Assembly: GCA_034008185.1 (NCBI GenBank)
Contig: CM067081.1
Location: 187,757,510-187,821,509, forward strand
Direction: 5' to 3'
DNA length: 64,000 nt
From: Gorsachius magnificus
Taxonomy: Eukaryota; Chordata; Aves; Pelecaniformes; Ardeidae
Positions 27,601 to 42,600 of this stretch are shown in pieces. The notes beneath the pieces were generated by a model that searched no databases, had not been told where the DNA came from, and saw only the letters and a list, made by a program, of their open reading frames with translations. A program made the translations under genes and the position numbers. The number at the start of each line of letters is the position of its first letter. The stretch's first letter is position 1.

Positions 27601-30600
27601 ATGACATGGATTAATAAAAGGAGATGTGTGATGCTAACTAAAATACTGGTGCAAGTAAATATTCCTTTTGCAGAACTTAGTATCATCATCATCTTTAGCA
27701 TATCTGAACACCACCAGCCCAAGAAACACATGCCAAGGTCGTTCCTAAATCTTAGTTTTGTACATGTCAGCTGTTGTAAAGCCATCTGCCAAGCCAGCTG
27801 TTTCTGGAATACATAACAATGTCTTAGATTATATATTTAGTCTACAAGTTCCTATGTTTTTTTCCTCTTTCCTGTGTTTCTCAATTCATTTCTTAAGCAA
27901 GATTAGCAACACTAAGTGAGGTAATAAAAATGAGCAAACAAATGTTATTTTTTTCAAGTCATGACAAAGTTTGAACAAGTACTATGATGCTTGCATATCC
28001 ACACACACTCATAAGAAATATATATCATGAACACAAGTTTTGCCAAATTTAATTGTAACAATAATATTGTTACTAATAGCCTGTACAGCACCATGAATTT
28101 AAATTCTCCTTGGAGCCAGCAGGCACAATGCAGACTAAACCCCAATTTTCATCAGGCATTGCAATACATACCACAAAAGTTTAAGTCAATCCTAAATTCT
28201 GGATTCCTGAGTCTGCCCAACACAACCCCCCTTCTCTGCCAACACCGGTGTTTGTACAATTGTACAAACTGACTGTTTGGCTGGCTTACCTGATCTAAAG
28301 CTAAGCCTACAAAAAAGGATATCTGGTGATATAGGTGAAATAAAATTCGATAGTTTCAGACTCAGAAACACTGGAAATCTGTTTCTCTAAAAATAAGGCC
28401 TGAGCAGAGAAAGAAAAGCTCAAAGGCAGGTTACATCTCAAAGTATCACTAGGCAATGCTTAGAGTCCTACGTTACTATTGCCTGTGCTGTACCTCATTT
28501 CCTGGTTTTTAATTTGTGATTTTCCTGACAAGCACTAAATTAACAAATATGCAAAAACATCGTTAATGCTATTACAGCAGATAATTTCTTCTTGAGAGCA
28601 AGCAGATCTTTACCAACTCAGCATTTCAACAAACAGTTTTGAAATGAAGTTCTGTTGAGACTTGTCATTTGCTACTTGGAAAACAAAGCTGTTGATGCTT
28701 AGCATCTTCATTCTGTAAAAGTGCTTCTGAGTTTCCAGTTATGTGTGCTTACTGAAACTCAGAATAGAAAGAGGCACAGATTATATTATGAATTTGTTGT
28801 GTAAAATAAGTGCAGAGATTTAAAATCTTAAATTCAAAAATTAAAAACTGCAGCCAGCATTATAAAAGATATTTTGAATTTTTATTACAAACATCATATA
28901 ACTTTATTTATTTATACCATGATCTTTGCATACTACCCATATTTTTTATTAACATTAAAAATGCCTTACTTGTTTGCAACCAAACGCATCACCGTCCAGT
29001 CTTTTGGAAACATCTCTGGTCGTATTAGTATCCGAAATACAGTAAAAATCTGGAGCAGGAAATCCTTTGGAAGGAAAAGAAGCAGTCATCTTATGTTTGC
29101 TGCTTTAATAAGAGCGGTGAGCTTCAAAAATACTTTAATCAGAGACAAACAATCATTACAGAAATAGCAGAATTGCATTTATTTTCAACATAGATAAACC
29201 TCTGAATATTTTTTCATTTTTTTGATTCCCCAAGAAAGTTTCAAATAGTGATTTAATTCATTTTTCTTAAAAGGAGGAAAATAATACATAATGTGCCATT
29301 TGATTGACAGCAATGCATAAGAGAAATGTCAAAGATGCATTTGGTTTCCACCCATACACTTCCACAAATGTGATCCCGAGAACAATTTGCAAATCAAAAA
29401 AGCACTTTACAAACACTACAGAGTTCTGAATATCTCCTTAATCATGCCAGGTTTTCATCACTTTCAAGATTTATTCTAAAAGTGGCATTATTTGCTGGGA
29501 AAGAGAGAGAGTGTAAGGACAACTTCATCATTGGGTTTGCAAAGACCAGTGAATTCAATAGCAATGCCCAGGCCCTGAACTGTTATCGCAACTGTCTGTC
29601 AGTATGCAGGTCACTTAACCATCCTGCCTCATTCACTGAATCTATAAAAATAGTGAATACATGCTACTTTGAATTAGAAAGACTGTTGAGTCACTGATAA
29701 ATAACTAAATTAAACTATTCCTCTCAGCGCACGTTTTTTTTTAAGATTTTCTTTTCAAAAATAAAACTACCACCAAGGGTGATATTTCTAATGGCCCATC
29801 TCGATTGTGTATAGTACTGCCAGTACTTTTTTAGTACGCAAAATGGAGCTTTTGACATCATGAAGAGCACGAGGCAAGTGATATAACACACCTAACAGAA
29901 TCAGTGCGGTACCTGACCTTGAAATGTTTTGTGTTGATTCTGCCCACACCACCTGTAGAGAGTTAGCCCAAAACACCAATGAGATGAAGATACAACCAAG
30001 GGATACCAAATAATTTTAAACACCAAAATATATTCTCAAGTGCATTTACCGAAGTGTAGATGACGGGCATTGCACAACAGATGTCTTTCATTAGAGAATC
30101 ACTGTAAAGGGGAACGAACGCAGGCACTGGGATAGGCAGCTGAGATCCCTGCACCCACCCACCAGAGAAGATTACATAAAAGAGACAACCTGTTTTCTGA
30201 GCAAGATGCCAAAAATTTCTCTGTATTAAAGAGTATAAATGATACTCCTTGCAGATAACATAGTGTTTGAATGAAGGTGACCAGCTTTAGAGATATTCAG
30301 GCAGCTCTGAGAGCTACACATCTATTCCAGACTGCTTTCCTATAGCTTTGCACCTTGTAGTTAAATTTCAACACTTCTGCCTTCTTTTTTTCCTTTAGGG
30401 TTTACCTCCCTTCCCTGTGCTGTAAACCCTGCAGCTCTGTGCCATAATCCCAACAATATGGCAATGTCTCGAATGCTGCTAAACCATGTCCCTAAGCACC
30501 ACATCTACCTGTCTTTTAAATACCTCCAGGGATGGGGACTCAACCAGTTCCCTGGGTAGCCCATTCCAATTCATCAGCTTGTTCAAAAGTCATTAAGAAA

Positions 30601-33600
30601 AGAATAACAGAGAGGAAGATCATATATACTTCATTTCTTTAGGCAACTAGGCTAAAACCAGAATAAACATTTCATTCCAGGAAAACTTTAAAACAAAGCA
30701 AATGTAGATACTGGCATTGGATTTTGAATCATTAACACTAGGCTAATTATTTCTAATTTTAGCAGGAAAAAAATAGAAAATTGTGCCATCAATTTAGTGA
30801 TAAGTGATATTAGATACAAAATGTGGATTTGAAAAGCCTGAGTAAGACTGAAGATCTCTTTGTTACAGTACGTGTTAAAAACATATAAACAAAATGCAGT
30901 ATAATTCAAAGTTGAAATACAACTGAAAGAAATAACTTCTAAAAAACTTCATAAAAACTAATCAGTTGTAGATTTTCAAGATGCAACTATTAAGCTTCTA
31001 TTAACAGAATCTGTAGCTAACTTTTATTTTTCATTTTTCAGTTTTTGTATATTTGGTAATACATTTCTCTAGGAATCCATTATAAGCATGAAAATAACCA
31101 AAGGGTAAAATGCCACTTGAATAGTCTGATACTTCACCATTAATGTGCTGGTATCCTTCATGTGTCAGCACTGCTCTTCGATAGTCAGTGCTGCTGTTCA
31201 CTCCCAAGGGACCCACCTTCATGTAGCAATTCCATAAAATGCTTTGATCAGCATTAAAATGCCTGGTATTTTGTGTGATGCAATTGCTCATTTCTGCTTC
31301 ATGGTCCAAACACCACAAGACATTACTATGAAGTACCATTTGTGGAAGATCAATTTTATAACTATATTTTGAACTGTTTCCTTTGCACTAAACTATTGTC
31401 TTTCATAGTTTTATCTGCTCTGCTGAACACACCATAATGGTTTAGTAACCGATTTTAACATTTAAAAAACAGTCTTGCCGGCAGTGTAAGTGAACTAACA
31501 TTTGGTTGGTTGAGTACAGATATAATTAATGTCTCGTATGCCTTCTATCTTAAGAGACATCAAGGGAGTAATTTTGTCATTTTACATACTCTGAATACCA
31601 TCTCTTAATATTGCTACCTAGCGTACATAAGCTCTAGTACTATCTTACACCACTTAAATAATCTCTCAGTTATCACAGTTCCATTTCCTCTAGCAGCAAT
31701 ATTTGCTCGATGAAATTATCAAACTGTGATTAAGTGAGAAGCATGGCCTTCTGAAAGACTGAACACCATCTATTCATTTAATCAAAAACCGCCTTGGAAT
31801 TTCTGTATGCATGTAAAATTCTCTGTAAAGCAGGTCAGACTCTTCACTGGATCCCTCAGGGTGCATCTATATTAGCATTTTGGTTTGGGTCAACAGTCCA
31901 CTTTGAAGCTAATTGCTTGATCATCCACTGCTTTGGTTCGCACTGCAGAGTTATCAAGCTACTTGATACCAAGTCTTTGTAGAGCGTCCTAGAGCTTTTT
32001 TACAGAGTGCCAAGGTGCCCATAAGAAAGAGCATGGTTCGACAATGAGCTGTCTCTGTCCGGACAACTCATCCATCCTGTAACCAACTCCTATCCCAGAT
32101 CTTCCTTCCTTCACTGCTTCTTCAATCTACATTAGAAGCCATGTTTCAGAGCTACCACTCTGTCCCAGCACTCATCCTTTCAGAAGTCCCATATGTGAGC
32201 AGATGCGGAAAGATGGTGGCTAGAACTGAGCTTCTCCACCAGAGACTTTCCCCATGCCTATGGGCCTCACACAGCCCATGTCCAAGGGGTCATTAGAGAA
32301 CAGTGGAAGAAATTGCACTTGGTGGTAGCATTTGGCACCCACCTTACCCTGCTCAGGCTCCTTTAGCTGAAAGAGAGGAATCAGAGAACTAGTAAGGTTT
32401 AATACCCATCCCTATGAAATATTATCTCTTCCTTCATCAGATCTCTCCTGTATATCTATTCTGCCACATTATGTAGGGTACACTGCCAAAGGATAAAAAC
32501 TAGGCCTTCTGGCCAGGTGCTTACCTGTTTGCTTTGTCTTCTTATAATCTATTAATTAAAAAACACACACATCTCAACCAAAACCACCTTGCTGTGGTCA
32601 AAGCTGCATTGTGCTAACATACACTGTTTTTCTCATTCACTTTCCCACTTCTCTCCTTCTAATTATAACTTCCACTGTTACCTTTTGTCATAAATGATAT
32701 CTGAGCTTTTTTGCGGCAGCAAATATCCGCCTACAAGGGCGCCTCTGTGCTATAAATTTCTATAAAATATATTTACTAGGAGAAGAGGGTATTTTGTGGT
32801 AAGCAAAAGAAGCATATCTTTAAAATAATATTGAAAGATATAAGGAAGCATTTAAAATTACTGCCTCATTAAATTTAATGTTTCAAAAAGAGAGCGAAGT
32901 ATAGTCTCTGGTGCTACCACTCAGCCATGAATCCCCTGTCATTTCTTTCTTACTTCATTTGCATGTTTTCAAACATAAAATGCATCTTCTACCTTCGGCT
33001 TTGTGTGGAAAAAACGTGACTCTCTCAAAGAACTGACTAAAATAAAAACAGTCACCATGTCAATTACTTAAACTAAATATATTCACAAAATAGAGGAAAT
33101 ATTTCCATAAACAACCACTTGTTTAAAGCATAATTCAGAGGCATGTCATATAAAAATGTGTACATGTCATTCCTTCAAAGCCTCCATTTTGCTATACTGT
33201 GATTAACAAGCTGGAAACAGTCTTTAATAATTTTGGCATAGTTTTAAAAAAGAAAAAAGAATAGGAACTGCAAATATATTTCGATAGAACGAATTACAAC
33301 CTTCACTCCCTTTCTACAAGTACTTGCACGAGTGAATTTTTGTTTGGAGAATGGTTTGGTGGGGGTATTTTTTTAATGGTATCATAAAAGCTGTGCAAAC
33401 ATGCATTTGTGCAAGCATTTGACAACGTTGCCTTGAGAATTAGTCTGGAAGAAAGAAGAAATACCTTGCGATATCAGCGCCTAATCATTCGGTATAGATG
33501 GTTAATGAAAAACAGAGGTAGTCAAAGCAAAAAAGCACAGCAGGTAGCAATTCAAAAGCCTGGGTTACACTCAGGTAAGTCCCTTGCAAACCCCATATCA

Positions 33601-36600
33601 GATTTGTAACTTGTAATGGGAAGACCCAATCCACTTTGACATCATTGACCAGGGTGCAGAAAGAGGATTCAAAAATACAGCAAGCTGACAGTAGTTACCA
33701 CTGAAGCTTAAATCCCAAAGTACATACTAGCCACAAGATTAACTATGCCTACTAGTTCAGCCTCTTAAAGCATCTCAGACAGAAAAAAAAGTCTTAACAC
33801 AGATATTTACATCTTCTGAATATTCATTTACTCATACTGATGTCATTTCCTAAGAAGCATATCTTAAAGCAGTATAAAATACCAAGGAAGTTCCACACTT
33901 GGCAAACAAAGCATAAAAATACAGAGGTAAGTGGCAAGATGGTTTAGATAGCCTAAGTCATCCACAGTCACCTCATGATTAACAGCAGTGTCAGCCTCAC
34001 ACACTCGCTCTCATCTTTCCCTCTTGCTCTCGGTTATACACATTTCAGTGTTGTTTGATATTTCCAAGTGAGGGGAAAAACCCAATATATTATTTAACAT
34101 TCAGAGGGAAGGAACATTGCATTAATTACGATCAACCTACTGCTACTGAATCACTGGTGGAGCTGATGCTGATTTGATGAGATGTGAATGGAAATAACAA
34201 ACTCTGGACTTGCGTTCTTAAGACCTCTATTTTGATAGCTGATGGCACTGGCTACAGCTGCTTTCCATATGCCTCTGTATAATAGTAGGGTATGTGCGTG
34301 GGGTGAATATAAATGTGTCAAATCAAACACCATTCAAGCATTAATTCTAGAGATTTTTCATGTTCTAGAAGCAAGAAAGTCCGAATAAACCCAACACTAT
34401 TTCATAGATACATCAAACAGAAATCAAGCTTGAAACCTTTAGGAAATATAAAAATCTAAACCTAGGAATATAGATGTGCTCAGAACTCAAACAAAAGGGA
34501 AAATATTTTCAGCAAAAAATGCCTAGGTTCCACAACATATATTAAAAATTGCCTAAGGATAGCAACTATGCTAGGTGAAAATAGATGCTGTAGTACTAGT
34601 ATAAAAATCGTCCACCCTATATAACTCCTAGGCAGTACCCTTGATTTATGATAGAGGTAACTTCTCAGCAGCATTTTCTATCTTTGAAGCTCAATATGAC
34701 CATCTCACTACAAAGAAAAGGCACTCACGAGTGGTATGCTCTCTTCAGAACAGCTCTAAACAGCTATCAGGAATTTAAGGAAATCTGAAATTGCACTATG
34801 ACTAGACTCCCCTTTTCAGGATAGTACTTAAGTTTATCAACTGGCGATTTACGAGTAACATCTAAAAATATACTAAATATACACAAAGACATTATTACTC
34901 TTCTATCTAGGATCACTGGCTGAATAATGGGCATAAGTGATCACTCAAGTTTCTTGTGTGGATCAAATTTGGTACTATATAAGTTTCTCGGGGTCTAGCA
35001 GAGTGGAAGTCTTAATGTATATCTTTATACAGGAAATCTTAGCTTTTAGAACATTTTAAAAAATCCACCCTCCTCCTCCAAAAAGGAATTAAAAATGCTG
35101 TATCTCCATGAACGTGGTAACTCCATCAATGAAATTGGTAGAAGCTGCCCTGAAAGAGTTCTGCAACTACTCTCTTCCATGATCAAACTGGCAGATAGAC
35201 ATTACAAGTCTGACAGGTCCTCCTGCCAATGGACTTGCTGCACAGTTAAGAAAAATTGAGAGTTAGTTAAATATGCATTTCTCAAGCTCTGTGTTTGCCA
35301 TTGCTGTTTATAATTTAATGAATGAATGAATAATTAATACATATAATAGAATAACCCCCCCCCAACTGCCTGGCAGGAAGAATCAAGCAGAACTGTGTAA
35401 CCTTGAATTGACACCATCTTTAAAACAGGCTTTGAGGCTAAGTTTGTGACCTTAAAGCTATTATACAGTGTATGTGTGTCCCCATTCTATTTGCTGTCAT
35501 TGTAGAAGCAACAGAATCCTAGCCCCATCGTAAGAGTGGACCTAGGTACACATGAAGGCCTGTGCAAAGCCTGCTAATCTGAAAAACAGATTGCATTTAA
35601 ATACTGAAGTGTTTCATCAAAGCACAGGAATATCTTCAAGGGAGATAAATCAAAAAGAGAAATATAAACAGACCTGAACAAGTGGAAAGACAATTCTGTT
35701 ACTCACCCTCAGATCTTCCTTTGTGTTGAAGCTATCAAGCAGCTGTTGATAATGCCTATCAGTCATTTGTCGCAAGAGTGACAACAAACAGGAGACAAAT
35801 TCCCCCTGTTCAGATAAGCCAAGAATAGAAATATGATAGATTATAACGTCTTCTGTATTTGAGCTTAAACTGTCATATTATAAGCACTTAAAAATAATTA
35901 ACAAACACAAGGGAAATTAATCTAGTTACGAAACATTATTTCTTAGATTCCACATTTTGTGAAAATACATTAATTTAGCCATGAACTTCCTTCCCATTTA
36001 AAGAACGTTTTTCCCCAAATGCAGTTTACTTGCTTAAAAAAACCTACCTGAAATAGTTCCAGAAGGGCTAAACCAGTAAAAGTTTAATTTGTGATTTGTC
36101 TCCCTTGTATCTGTTTTTAAACATTTTATTTAGATTGCTAAAATGACAACCTCTTAGTTAACCCAGCCTTGAAACAAATATAAACAAAAATATTTTGCAA
36201 CAACTCTGGGAAGAATGCTATTGTTTTCCTTTAGGGAATAAACGAATGGAGTGAGCTGGGAATTTTTTCAAAACATTTTTTCATCACAAAACCCCATATT
36301 TGTCAAAAAGAAAACTCATTTATAGGATTTAACAAACTTTGAAAATGTTTTGATCAGAAGTTTCCTTGGACCTACAGTGGAATTTCTCATTAAAATATGT
36401 ATCTAGAAGTTGAGCTTAATTTAATCACAGGGCAAGACCACTCTCTTCCACAGTGCCAATTCCTGGATTCACACTCCAGAAAAGGGACGCTCCAGTCAGC
36501 AGCTGAGGGGCTTGGTGGACTGCTGTGCAGATTCCTCCCTGCCTCTACTGATGCACATTCACCAGGCTGTCCTTCAAACAGCATGGGATTCAGGAGCAAA

Positions 36601-39600
36601 AGAGCAGAAAACAGCTCTGGGTATTCTCCAGTGAGCGATCAAATGACGAAGACATTATGGGAAGGAATAGGTTCTCCCTCTCTCCCTTCCCTGTCTACCT
36701 GTTCACTTTTGAACTGGGAAGAAACACTTGAACGGTATCAGATCTGGTCCGACTGCAGAATGGATGAGGACAGGAAAGAGTGAAAGGTCCGGACTGCATC
36801 CCAGCACATAAAAAGAACAATGCTGAAATTTTACAAGTTTGTTAAAGGTAGGAAATACACTTCTGGCCTCTATCTACCAGGAAAGAGGAATGAGACTGGG
36901 AGAACAGACAAGTATGATAACAGTACTTTAAAATTATGTCTTTCATTAGTTTGTCAAGTCAAATTTTGGGAAGATTTTCCCCTGTCTTTCATTAAAAACA
37001 GAAAATAAGATAAAGAAGGAGTATGTTTTCACTGGAATGGCTATTCTAGATTTTACATTGGAAGGCCTAATTCACTTGTGATTGCACCTTGTATACTTGG
37101 TGGTGTGTGAGGTGATGGCTTTCACTGGCAACATGGTGATAAAATAATGATCATCTGGCCCATAATAGGATTCTACGCGGAAATAATGATCCCAAATTAA
37201 GTCCCTGCAAACCCATTGTTTTTCACAGTGAACACAGCATTCTCAAAACAATATCCTAAGGCTACAAAGTCTCTTAATCTTCATGCTCTGGGCATAACCA
37301 TCAAACTTAAAGCTGCTGTCTTGTAAATATCTGAAAATTTACTTCCAACCATATCAAGTTCTCTTCAGAAAAAACCTTGGTCTTTTATCATTATTTTTTA
37401 ATATTTTAAATTTCATTACATCTAGCCTCAGTATGATTTCACCATGCCATTTAGTATAATGTAGGTCCATCTAAATAGGCATAATTTTTTGAGACTTTTA
37501 TTCCAGTTATAAAATCTGAGACCACTCAGATTTGGCTAATTAGCCAAAATAAGCAGAGTAAATAAATAAGGGTGTAAGTTTACCTGAGTGCTACCTTGAA
37601 TGACAAAATTTGAGTATGTACCTTTTGAATACTTCCCTTCTTGCTTACACTTTTTAAGCAGTCCTTTCTAGTCACCTTCCTTCTGTGTTCCCGCATTTGC
37701 TTCAACTTATAGTAGTATATTGAAAATCACATTCTATTCTAGAAAGCTGTACTGTTATAGTTGACAGACAGATTAGCTTTAAAAGGGTACCAGCTTCAGC
37801 TAATTGTTAACCGACTTCTAAATGTGAGCTTTTAATTCAAATGTAGGTAGCTCTACAGGCAGCTGGTTTTTAAAATAACAATGAACATTCAGCTGCATTT
37901 GTTAAACTCAACACAAAAATGTATGTTGTAAGATTTTTGTCAGTGTTAGCCACAGACTAACTAGTCAGGGTCCATGTGATCATGCACAAAAGCAACTTCC
38001 ACACATATAATGACCTTGATAAAAAACATTTAGTATCCAATTCTAGTGTCATAAGTCAAACCAAACAGTATATCCAATTCACTTAGGTAGAATCCTCAAG
38101 TAATTTTTTGTGTCTTATTTAAGGAGCACAATTATTAAAATATATGAAGTTCACACTAAAACTGCAATTCATTTAGGTTCTGAGGGACTGAACTTCCAAG
38201 ATCTGAAATCAATAAAGGTTTGCTTTAATTGGATTTCTTTTTGCTAACTCTTCATATGCCAATGCATTTTTTCTTAAGGAAATCTAAAGGTCTAAATCAC
38301 AGACATCCTAAAGCAGAAGTTTCAGTTTTACCATTGCATTAAATTCAATGTTTGTTAGTGCAACATCTGTAACACTGACACCCTGAAGACATGCAGTCTT
38401 TGTGCTCAGTTTAAAGTATCACATCTATCTTGCAGGTTACCATCTAACAAGATTCTTTACTGCAAATTGAAATGGTACCAAGGTACCAAAACTACTTGAG
38501 AGGAAAGAAACAGTACAGTCATGGAAGCCAACAGTCTGATGCTGCCTGATTTTATGCTGCTGCTTTGTGCAGAAAAACAGCGACACGTGGGCCTAGAAGA
38601 TCACACTGAAATGAGTTGGGGACTATTTCCTCAGGAAGACTGTATCTGATGCAAAAGTATGACAAAATTTTATCCAGTGTGCTGCCATGATGCATCTCTC
38701 AAACAATATTTTATGATACGTGCAGCTTGAAATAATGGTAACGTACTGGAACAGACTCTACTGCTATACTCACACTGAGTACTTTATCATACTTGCTCTA
38801 CAAATAGTTCCAAGAATCTGGCTCCGCGTGTTGCCATAAGCCTATACTGCATGATGTTTCTACATAAATGTATATAATTGCCTTATGCTGTGCTGTGAGT
38901 CACTTCCACATTAAGTATTCTTTGAGATGCCTGTGGTGAAAATGACATGGCTTTCCTGCTGCATAAAAAGGAAATGTTGCAACTTGAAAGCACTTTCAGT
39001 CTAATTTTTTGATGGTGTGAAAGAATTAGGCTGTCATGGTGTTTTATGAAAACTTAATCTGCAAGCAAGTGGATATCTCAGAAGAAACCAATAAGCTCAG
39101 AGCTTTGCTACACTAACAGTCTAATACTACAACCCTTACTGCAGCTGAGGCTTTCTTATAATGGTCTGATATGCCACACAGCATACATTTGTAATTTTGT
39201 AGTTTAAAGAAAAAAAACCTCTTAGATGTACAGTCCTGCTGAATTGCAGTGATTAAAGCATGGTGTTATCTTACCACAAAGTTTGGTCGGCTCCATAAAA
39301 CACTTCATATAACATTTGTTCTCCATGGGATAAAGTAAAACAGACAAACAAAAAAAAACACACTACCACATTTCTTCCACAGCTATTAAATACTTTGTGA
39401 AATTTTTGATCTCAGAGGAAATTCTGGTTTGAAAAGCAACCATCTATTCATGAACGAAAACCGTTAGAGTGCAAAAATTGGGCAATCAATTAATTAGGCA
39501 TATAACGAGATGGTAAATCACACAGCATAGTATGTTCTCTGCACGAAATGTCACCCCCTCACCTCATATTGGAATCACATCCCTTGCTATATTAAAACTG

Positions 39601-42600
39601 ATTTGCCCTTCAAAAGCAAACTGGGAACCTTGCTGAAAACAAAATAACACTTCATTTTGTTTCATCAGTGCTCATCATAGCCCTTCCTGTAAATATTTGC
39701 ATTTCAGCCTTCTAATTTGCATGAGTTGTTACAGCAGGTTGACCAAAATATCATTTGTTAATTTTCTAAATCCACCCTCTTTGCTCTACGTTATGTGATA
39801 GAAAAGAAACTCAAATGCTCAGCCCAGAGATCAACAAACTGCCCTTCAATTAATAAATCTGGATTTGTATAAAGTGGCATCACAGATTCTGCAGGAATTT
39901 TTAGAGCTGCTTCATCATGTAAAAATGTATGCATTTTAGGAAGTAAAATGTTATTGACTGATACTCTTCCATTTTCAGGAATTCAAACTTTAAAAGTTTC
40001 AGAAAACTAGAAAATCTGTCAATAAAAGAAACATAATGGAGTAATTATTGACCTGAAACAGTCTCAAAAAAAACTTTATCTTCTGGGTTGTTTTCTGCAT
40101 CATAATTTATAAATAAATTTAATGAAAAAAAATACTATTTCCACTGGAAAGGAATAAAAAGCAAGAAAAGTTTTCTTTGTTCTCCTCATTCTGTTTTATA
40201 TACAAAATCTTGTAAATGGCATTGTGAATTACAGTCTAAAGACAAGATTTTCACAAGTCTAGCTGAACAACCAGCGACAACTGTGAGCTATTATAAACAA
40301 CTTACAGTCACATCTTGAAACTGGAGGCGCATAGCCGAGCCTGACGGTTGTGGTCGGCTGGTGATCTCTAGTATGGTCCTTAACAGAATATCTAGCAGGC
40401 TGTTCACAATCACATCAATTTCTTCCAGGACAGATTTTTCCTTAAATAATAAAAAAAAATATTTCAGATTTTAAAATAGAAAGATGATGACAGGCATATT
40501 TCCTTTGATATAATTTTAGAAACAAATGATAGCTTTACTATGAATGTTACATTTGAGAAACAAGCACTATTCTCTAATTAAGATATTGTTTAATTCTATT
40601 GTTTTTTTCCTAACAGTTTTCAATTAATTACATTGCACTGAAATACAAAGAACAGTTATGGGGATGACTTTGAATATGTTAAGTGTTCATAAAATTAGCA
40701 TAGCTCTATTTTCAATTAATGTTTAGAAGAAAGCAGTAGATAACATACAAGAACTTTTTGGGCAAGATTTATATAGGTAACGCCCATATATTTTCTGGGG
40801 AAATTGCCAAGAGGCTTAAATTCCAAAAAGTAGAATTCTGTTTTCACACTTTGAAACTATCACCAGAAACAAGCAGATGGTGCTCAACCTTCAAGACCTG
40901 CTTCAGCAGTAACGACCAGCTACATTGCTTCCCATCAGCTGAGCAGCACAAACAAATTAGTCATTTATGTAAGCCTACAACTGCTTGTACGCAACGTCAG
41001 TACAAAGGAACCAAAGTGTTCACCGCCAAGAGACCATGAACACCTTAATTACATGCATGAAAACACTTGATGAAGTCAAGTTGCAGTTACTTTTCATTTT
41101 TAATTCAGATGGAAGTATGTTTTCCCTGCTTCAACAGCGTTTTCCGTCTCCACTGCAGCAGACACCACCATCTTAATCTGAGTGATTTTATCCCCAATTT
41201 AAGATGACTTCTCTTTGCAGAAAGAAACACTTCATAATCAAATGCAGACAACCAAGCTAGAACTCAGCTGACAAACAGATCATTCAACTTTGCTGACATT
41301 GAGGTGTAGGAGTGAAATTTTTTTTGTTGTGGTTTTTTTTTTGGTGGTTTTTTTGGTTTTTTTTGTTTTTTTTTTTTCCCCTTCCTACACACCCAAAGCA
41401 TATGATTTATAACAAAACTCAAAATTCCTGTTTGGATTCAAGATGAGTCTAGTGTCACAGCCGTGTTCTCTGTCACTTCGTCTAGTATCAAACAACTGTT
41501 AACTTCGTTACTTATGAAGGTAGGCAGTATACAGTGTATTAAGGAACTGTATCAACAGTGAGGACTCATGTACAAACTAATATTAGAATGGCCAACAACC
41601 CTAATTTTCAAAGCTGCCTGACTGCAAATTCACTTGTTCCCTCAGCCTCTAAATTATCTTGATTACCATGGAAGGAATGAAATTCTGAACTGATCCACAG
41701 AAATCATATCAAAGTCACCAAGTCGTTAATACTCTCAGTGACTCAAAGACTACTAAAAATAGTAGCTGCATGTCCTGAACATTGGAGAGAGTTTTATGTA
41801 GACATCCACTTGTTATTGTGTGCATCTCTGGCTTGATGACTCCAAATGAAATATCTCCTGAAATTAAGACCAGACATGTAAGCCTTTCTCCCAATCCAAA
41901 ACCACAGCTATGCTTTATCATCTATCACTTTATCTTGTGATGAATTATTAAACTAATCCAGGAGAGGCTCCAATGAAAATGTTGTTACAGTGCCAAAGTT
42001 GCAAGCCGCATCCATATTAAATCACTGATGGAGCAACTTTAATTGCTGACAGTGGTATGAAATGAAGAAACACATAGAACAGTTCTTACTGATGCATTCA
42101 TTACACTATAACGCATGCTGGCCTTGATGTGTATGTACTGCACTACCTACAGGCAATGTTTGTTTTTAATTGTGTTATATCCCTTTGCCCATCAGAACTT
42201 ATAATCATACTCATATCTGCAACAGACCTATCTAAGCTAGCTCTCATATGCAGCTTTCACAGATGAATTTGTGAACACAAACATCAGAAATTGGCCACAA
42301 AGTTTATCAACTAACAACCAAGTGCAACCCCCCTTGCAATATTCATATCAATATATTTACTTACATCACCCATATGTCCCCTATGACTAAACAGCCCACA
42401 ACAGAAAATGCCTCTAAAAGAAAGCAGACATTTCTTTCTGTCCAACACAACACTCGAAAAGAGTCAAAGCCTGGCAGAACACTAAGTGCTACAATTAAAA
42501 TATTCTTGCATAGGAAGAAAAGGCTCATGAGAAATCAAAATGACATGCTTATGCAGAATCATTACATGGAGAACTCTTTAAAATGGACTTGGTCAAGGTC

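Larger units (their letters stand above)
29065..35706 (-). other. DOCK4 intron L-M (6.6 kb)
   Basis: Contains an old CR1 piece (30466-30602), an (AATG)n stretch (35316-35331) and a run of nine C (35355-35363). Otherwise nothing recognised. Confidence 0.8.

Noticed and set aside
36397..36783. 128-codon plus-strand open frame, the longest in the intron regions
   Set aside because: The product resembles no family I know, a second frame overlaps it on the other strand, and there is no splice, poly-A or conservation evidence. It lies in a locally GC-richer patch where stops are rarer.
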